7,399 bases of DNA, from positions 1-7,399 of the forward strand of contig JAEYTV010000347.1 of the NCBI GenBank assembly GCA_023433855.1. The letters run 5' to 3'. The translations under genes were made by a program, and so were the position numbers. Shown here piece after piece: positions 5,732 to 7,399 of this stretch. This stretch comes from Pseudomonadota bacterium. Lineage in GTDB: Bacteria; Pseudomonadota; Alphaproteobacteria; Rhizobiales; Rhizobiaceae. The notes below the pieces were generated by a model that had not been told where the DNA came from, did no database searches, and was given only the letters and a program-made list of their open reading frames with translations. How positions within the stretch are numbered: the first letter of the stretch is position 1; every line of letters begins with the position of its first letter.

Positions 5732-5929
5732 CTAGTTCTCTGATGAACCAGTCTCATCGTCCGCTGCATTCTCTACGCGTGTACTACGGCGGAGCGGCGG
5801 TTGGTCTGTTGCTTTTTTTATGTCGACCCGACGCCCTAAGGGGTTTACCCCGATCTCCTCGAGGAACGAGCCGAGAGAAGGCTCTTCTATAGCTTTCGCT
5901 GTCGTGACCCTCCTCGGCGTCTTGGTCAA
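5732..5929 (-). CDS. possible small hypothetical protein (65 aa, TTG start)
   Basis: A 65-codon frame begins with TTG at 5929, preceded by a perfect AGGAGG (5935-5940) with 5 bases between. An in-frame TAG shortly upstream leaves TTG as the only usable start. The protein has a basic N-terminus (TKTPRRVTTAK), a central segment SLGSFLEEIGVNPLGRRVD and an acidic disordered tail (ENAADDETGSSEN); no known family is apparent. It lies upstream of the TnsA-like gene on the same strand, with the LexA-boxed promoter between them, so it is probably a separate unit. A frame offset from it (ATG 6056 to 5784) overlaps and looks coding-like before 5940, which raises the possibility of one frameshifted gene. 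Confidence 0.4.
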   Translation of the reverse strand: MTKTPRRVTTAKAIEEPSLGSFLEEIGVNPLGRRVDIKKATDQPPLRRSTRVENAADDETGSSEN

Positions 5930-6189
5930 CCGAACCTCCTGTCTTGCGTGCCCCTATCGTTCGCTCCAGCGCGATGCAAACATGGTATTTCGGATCGTCC
6001 AGGAAAGCGAGAGGAGAGGGCGAAACGACCTGGTGAGGCGAAACCCACCACTGCATCTTCGTTATCCAACGCCGTGGTTCGTTATCCTCGTCTTCCCGCG
6101 TTGCTTGTGGCTCAGGACGCCGATGGTATCAGCTGATGTCTCGCCTGTAGGTCGCGCCGGCACCGGAAGACGAAGGGATGCAAACGCGA
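5930..6189. other. region between the 65-aa ORF and the PIN toxin gene, no firm gene
   Basis: On the minus strand one frame reads without a stop from about 6130 and includes RRPEPQATREDEDNEPRRW and, after ATG 6056, SPLAFLDDPKYHVCIALERT. It then runs into the 65-aa ORF in a different frame. There is only a weak GGA 9 bases before the ATG. A 129-codon plus-strand frame (5820-6209) covers the same bases but has low-complexity, arginine-rich composition and no ribosome binding site. I call no gene here, but a decayed or frameshifted minus-strand gene is possible. Confidence 0.3.
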
Positions 6190-6753
6190 TCAAGAGTGAG
6201 GCGGAATGATCCCCGGCTCATGCGTCGAAGCCTGTAGTGCCGGCGGTCGGGGAACGTGTTCACGATCGCCGATGTGCCACTGAGAATGAAGTGGATCATA
6301 TAGCCCGGGCAGAGGGAAGAATTCATTGATTGAGGCGAAGTCGCGCGTGTTGGAGGTGGCGATTGGCATCTGGTGGGTTATGGCCAAGGCGGCAATCAGC
6401 AAGTCATGGCTCATCCTGGATCGCTTCTTGGATGGGGTAGGACACCATAGTGTCTTCAGCGGGCCAACCGTCGTCATATGGGCATAGAGATCGGAGACCG
6501 CTGGAGTCATCTCAGCAAACTGGAATTCAACCTGCAAAATCGCATCAATCCAACGCTGAAGTCGCTCCGAACGTTGAGGGTCTGTCCGCAGCGCGAGGTG
6601 GGCACCTCGCCGGAGTTCAGTTAGAACCGGAAAGGAGAGCGCAAACGAAGTTGGCCCCAGGGCGTTCATCCAGGGTCTGAGACCCGGGGGAGGGCTTCTC
6701 AGGCCGGCATTACTCAAGACGTTGGTGTCTAGCAGGAACACTACCCTCGTCAT
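6190..6753 (-). CDS. PIN-domain (VapC/FitB-like) ribonuclease toxin
   Basis: A 187-residue PIN-domain protein, the nuclease fold of type II VapC/FitB toxins that cleave RNA with metal ions. The acidic active site is complete: D9 in FLLDTNVLS, E46 in LTELRRG, D117 in MSHDLLIAALAI and D138 in SNTRDFASI. The start at 6753 is chosen over an ATG at 6825 because GAGG sits 6 bases upstream and the PIN strand begins at residue 4, as usual. It is longer than typical members (about 130-150 aa): there is an insert (PLKTLWCPTPSKKRSR) before the third acidic residue and a proline-rich tail of about 30 residues. Its likely antitoxin is encoded divergently, not upstream in an operon as is normal. It is probably bacteriostatic when free of antitoxin. 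Confidence 0.85.
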   Translation of the reverse strand: MTRVVFLLDTNVLSNAGLRSPPPGLRPWMNALGPTSFALSFPVLTELRRGAHLALRTDPQRSERLQRWIDAILQVEFQFAEMTPAVSDLYAHMTTVGPLKTLWCPTPSKKRSRMSHDLLIAALAITHQMPIATSNTRDFASINEFFPLPGLYDPLHSQWHIGDREHVPRPPALQASTHEPGIIPPHS

Positions 6754-6770
6754 CGCGAGCCTCAACGAAT

Positions 6771-6840
6771 CGGGATATCTCCCGGTTCTAGCCGGCAATC
6801 GCCGGTCTATGGTTAACGCTGGCACGAAACATGTTGTGCC
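6771..6840. promoter_or_regulatory. divergent toxin-antitoxin control region with inverted repeats
   Basis: Between the two starts lie three dyads in 70 bases: CGGGA-TATC-TCCCG (6771-6784), CCGGC-AATC-GCCGG (6792-6805) and GGCAC-N10-GTGCC (6821-6840), the last enclosing the palindrome AACATGTT (6828-6835). Type II antitoxins of the Phd class bind such palindromes to repress their own promoters, so these are candidate operators acting on both divergent promoters. I could not single out reliable -35/-10 hexamers. The dyads are visible directly; operator function is inferred. Confidence 0.5.
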
Positions 6841-6860
6841 TTAGCAGGAGAATTGTATTG

Positions 6861-7061
6861 GTGATGTCGCACAAATGGACCATGGAAGAGGCTAGCGCCG
6901 ATCTTCCGAGACTTCTTGAGGCGGCAAGAGAGACAGCGCAATTCATCGCCGTCTCCGAAGGTGTGTTCAAGATTACATTTGCAGCATCAGAACTCCCATC
7001 TCTAGACCAAGCCTTCACGAAGTACGGGAATCTTGAACCTGACGACCTTCAGGACCTCTGA
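6861..7061 (+). CDS. Phd/YefM-like antitoxin
   Basis: A small protein (66 aa from GTG 6861) whose core KWTMEEASADLPRLLEAARE, then TAQFIAVSEGVFKITF, matches the Phd/YefM N-terminal fold: a W-x-x-x-E-A-x-x-x-L helix, a second helix, then a strand-turn-strand. That fold binds DNA as a dimer; the remaining acidic C-terminus (LEPDDLQDL) would wrap the toxin. The start is uncertain: AGGAG (6846-6850) lies 7 bases before TTG 6858, 10 before GTG 6861 and 13 before ATG 6864, all in frame. It faces away from the PIN toxin with about 107 bases between. The hydrophobic toxin-binding part is short, so neutralisation of this particular toxin is not proven. Its presence next to a PIN toxin makes the pairing likely. 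Confidence 0.65.
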   Translation: MMSHKWTMEEASADLPRLLEAARETAQFIAVSEGVFKITFAASELPSLDQAFTKYGNLEPDDLQDL

Positions 7062-7233
7062 CTTTCGCAACCGAGGGTCGGCCAACAGGACCGGCGGCAT
7101 TCGAGAGTAGGGAGGTCGTAGGCAGCTAAACATGAAGCGCCCCAATCTCCCAGGTGACGACATCCATTCTCTGGCCCCAGTGGCTTAGACGGAGTGGGCG
7201 AGGGGCAATGGTCTGTTAACCACATTGATCGAA

Positions 7234-7252
7234 GTGCACCCTTTCGGGGCAC
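7234..7252. terminator. hairpin, weak terminator candidate
   Basis: GTGC-a-CCC-TTTC-GGG-GCAC pairs over 7 bp with a single bulged A. It lies about 170 bases after the antitoxin stop. No T-run follows on either strand, so it is not a classical intrinsic terminator; it could be a transcript end stabiliser or a chance structure. Confidence 0.25.
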
Positions 7253-7366
7253 AAATGAGCAGATTCTAGGCCTGCCTCCACTATGCAAGGGGGCGAATAA
7301 TCGCTATTGGGATGCGGACTGACCGAAGGAGCCAGGCATGAGCGTGATAGCCATATAAACTAAGTG

Positions 7367-7392
7367 AACTACGAGCGGTAAACTCGTTAGTT
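7367..7392. repeat. inverted repeat after a six-codon ORF
   Basis: AACTACGAG and CTCGTTAGTT pair over 9 bp with one bulged base around a 7-base loop (CGGTAAA). It starts 9 bases after the TAA (7356-7358 region) closing the tiny MSVIAI frame. An attenuator-like or leader structure for a gene past the window edge is possible but unsupported. Confidence 0.25.
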
Positions 7393-7399
7393 GCTTGCG

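Larger units (their letters stand above)
7062..7399. other. non-coding end of window
   Basis: I see no gene here. A 79-codon minus-strand frame (7049-7288) has unconvincing, cysteine/arginine-rich composition and overlaps the antitoxin end. On the plus strand GAAGGAG (7325-7331) stands 6 bases before ATG 7338, but the frame closes after six codons (MSVIAI). Two imperfect hairpins are listed separately. No tRNA, insertion-sequence end or attachment site was recognised. The region may be the leader of a gene beyond the window. Confidence 0.4.

Noticed and set aside
5820..6209. 129-codon plus-strand ORF
   Set aside because: Arginine- and serine-rich composition, no Shine-Dalgarno before its ATG, and it lies opposite better coding-like minus-strand frames; no domain can be seen.
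6754..6825. N-terminal extension of the PIN toxin to ATG 6825
   Set aside because: The PIN strand would start unusually late, the extension runs through the inverted repeats, and the ATG at 6753 has a good Shine-Dalgarno.
1..7399. Tn7-like transposon suggested by the TnsA-like gene
   Set aside because: No TnsB, TnsC, TniQ or terminal inverted repeats were found in the window, and the TnsA-like core appears inactive.

Overview
The window looks like accessory DNA (plasmid, island or variable chromosomal segment) of an alphaproteobacterium, most likely Hyphomicrobiales (Rhizobium/Mesorhizobium-like). The grounds are moderately high GC, the rhizobial style of the small hypothetical proteins around the SRAP gene, and two perfect GAAC-N7-GAAC motifs, the reverse complement of the alphaproteobacterial LexA box GTTC-N7-GTTC. 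No tRNA, rRNA, transposase, integrase or CRISPR array was seen.

Layout. (1) 1-1820, plus strand: a tightly packed run of five small genes. These are a 71-aa conserved hypothetical, a 148-aa hypothetical overlapping it by ATGA, an SRAP (YedK/HMCES-type) protein starting on the base after the previous stop, a 51-aa cysteine-rich zinc-knuckle-like protein and a 32-aa single-pass membrane peptide. A LexA box lies at 11-25, and a cUUCGg hairpin abuts the first Shine-Dalgarno. (2) 1821-2025: coding-like scraps without a convincing gene. (3) 2026-2784, plus: a PPP-type metallophosphoesterase (bacterial serine/threonine phosphatase). (4) 5626 down to 2815, minus: a promoter containing the second LexA box, then a TnsA-like protein with an apparently inactivated nuclease core, then a soluble FtsH-like AAA+/M41 metalloprotease, and possibly a 21-codon ORF coupled to its stop. 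(5) 5732-6189, minus: a possible 65-aa gene starting at TTG behind a perfect AGGAGG, with a competing reading frame upstream. (6) 6190-7061: a PIN-domain toxin (minus) and a Phd-like antitoxin (plus) transcribed divergently from a short region full of inverted repeats. (7) 7062-7399: no gene; two imperfect hairpins and a six-codon ORF with a good ribosome binding site.

How the parts fit. Both main operons carry a perfect LexA box where it would overlap a promoter, so the window reads as a DNA-damage-responsive locus. One operon makes SRAP, which caps abasic sites in single-stranded DNA. The other pairs a TnsA-fold, probably non-cutting protein with an ATP-dependent protease that lacks the FtsH membrane anchor. 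I infer that the TnsA-like protein could recognise a DNA structure or partner and that the protease removes a target there, but nothing in the sequence proves this. The divergent toxin-antitoxin pair fits a mobile or plasmid setting. The SOS-controlled TnsA-like/FtsH-like pair is the best candidate for an undescribed system.
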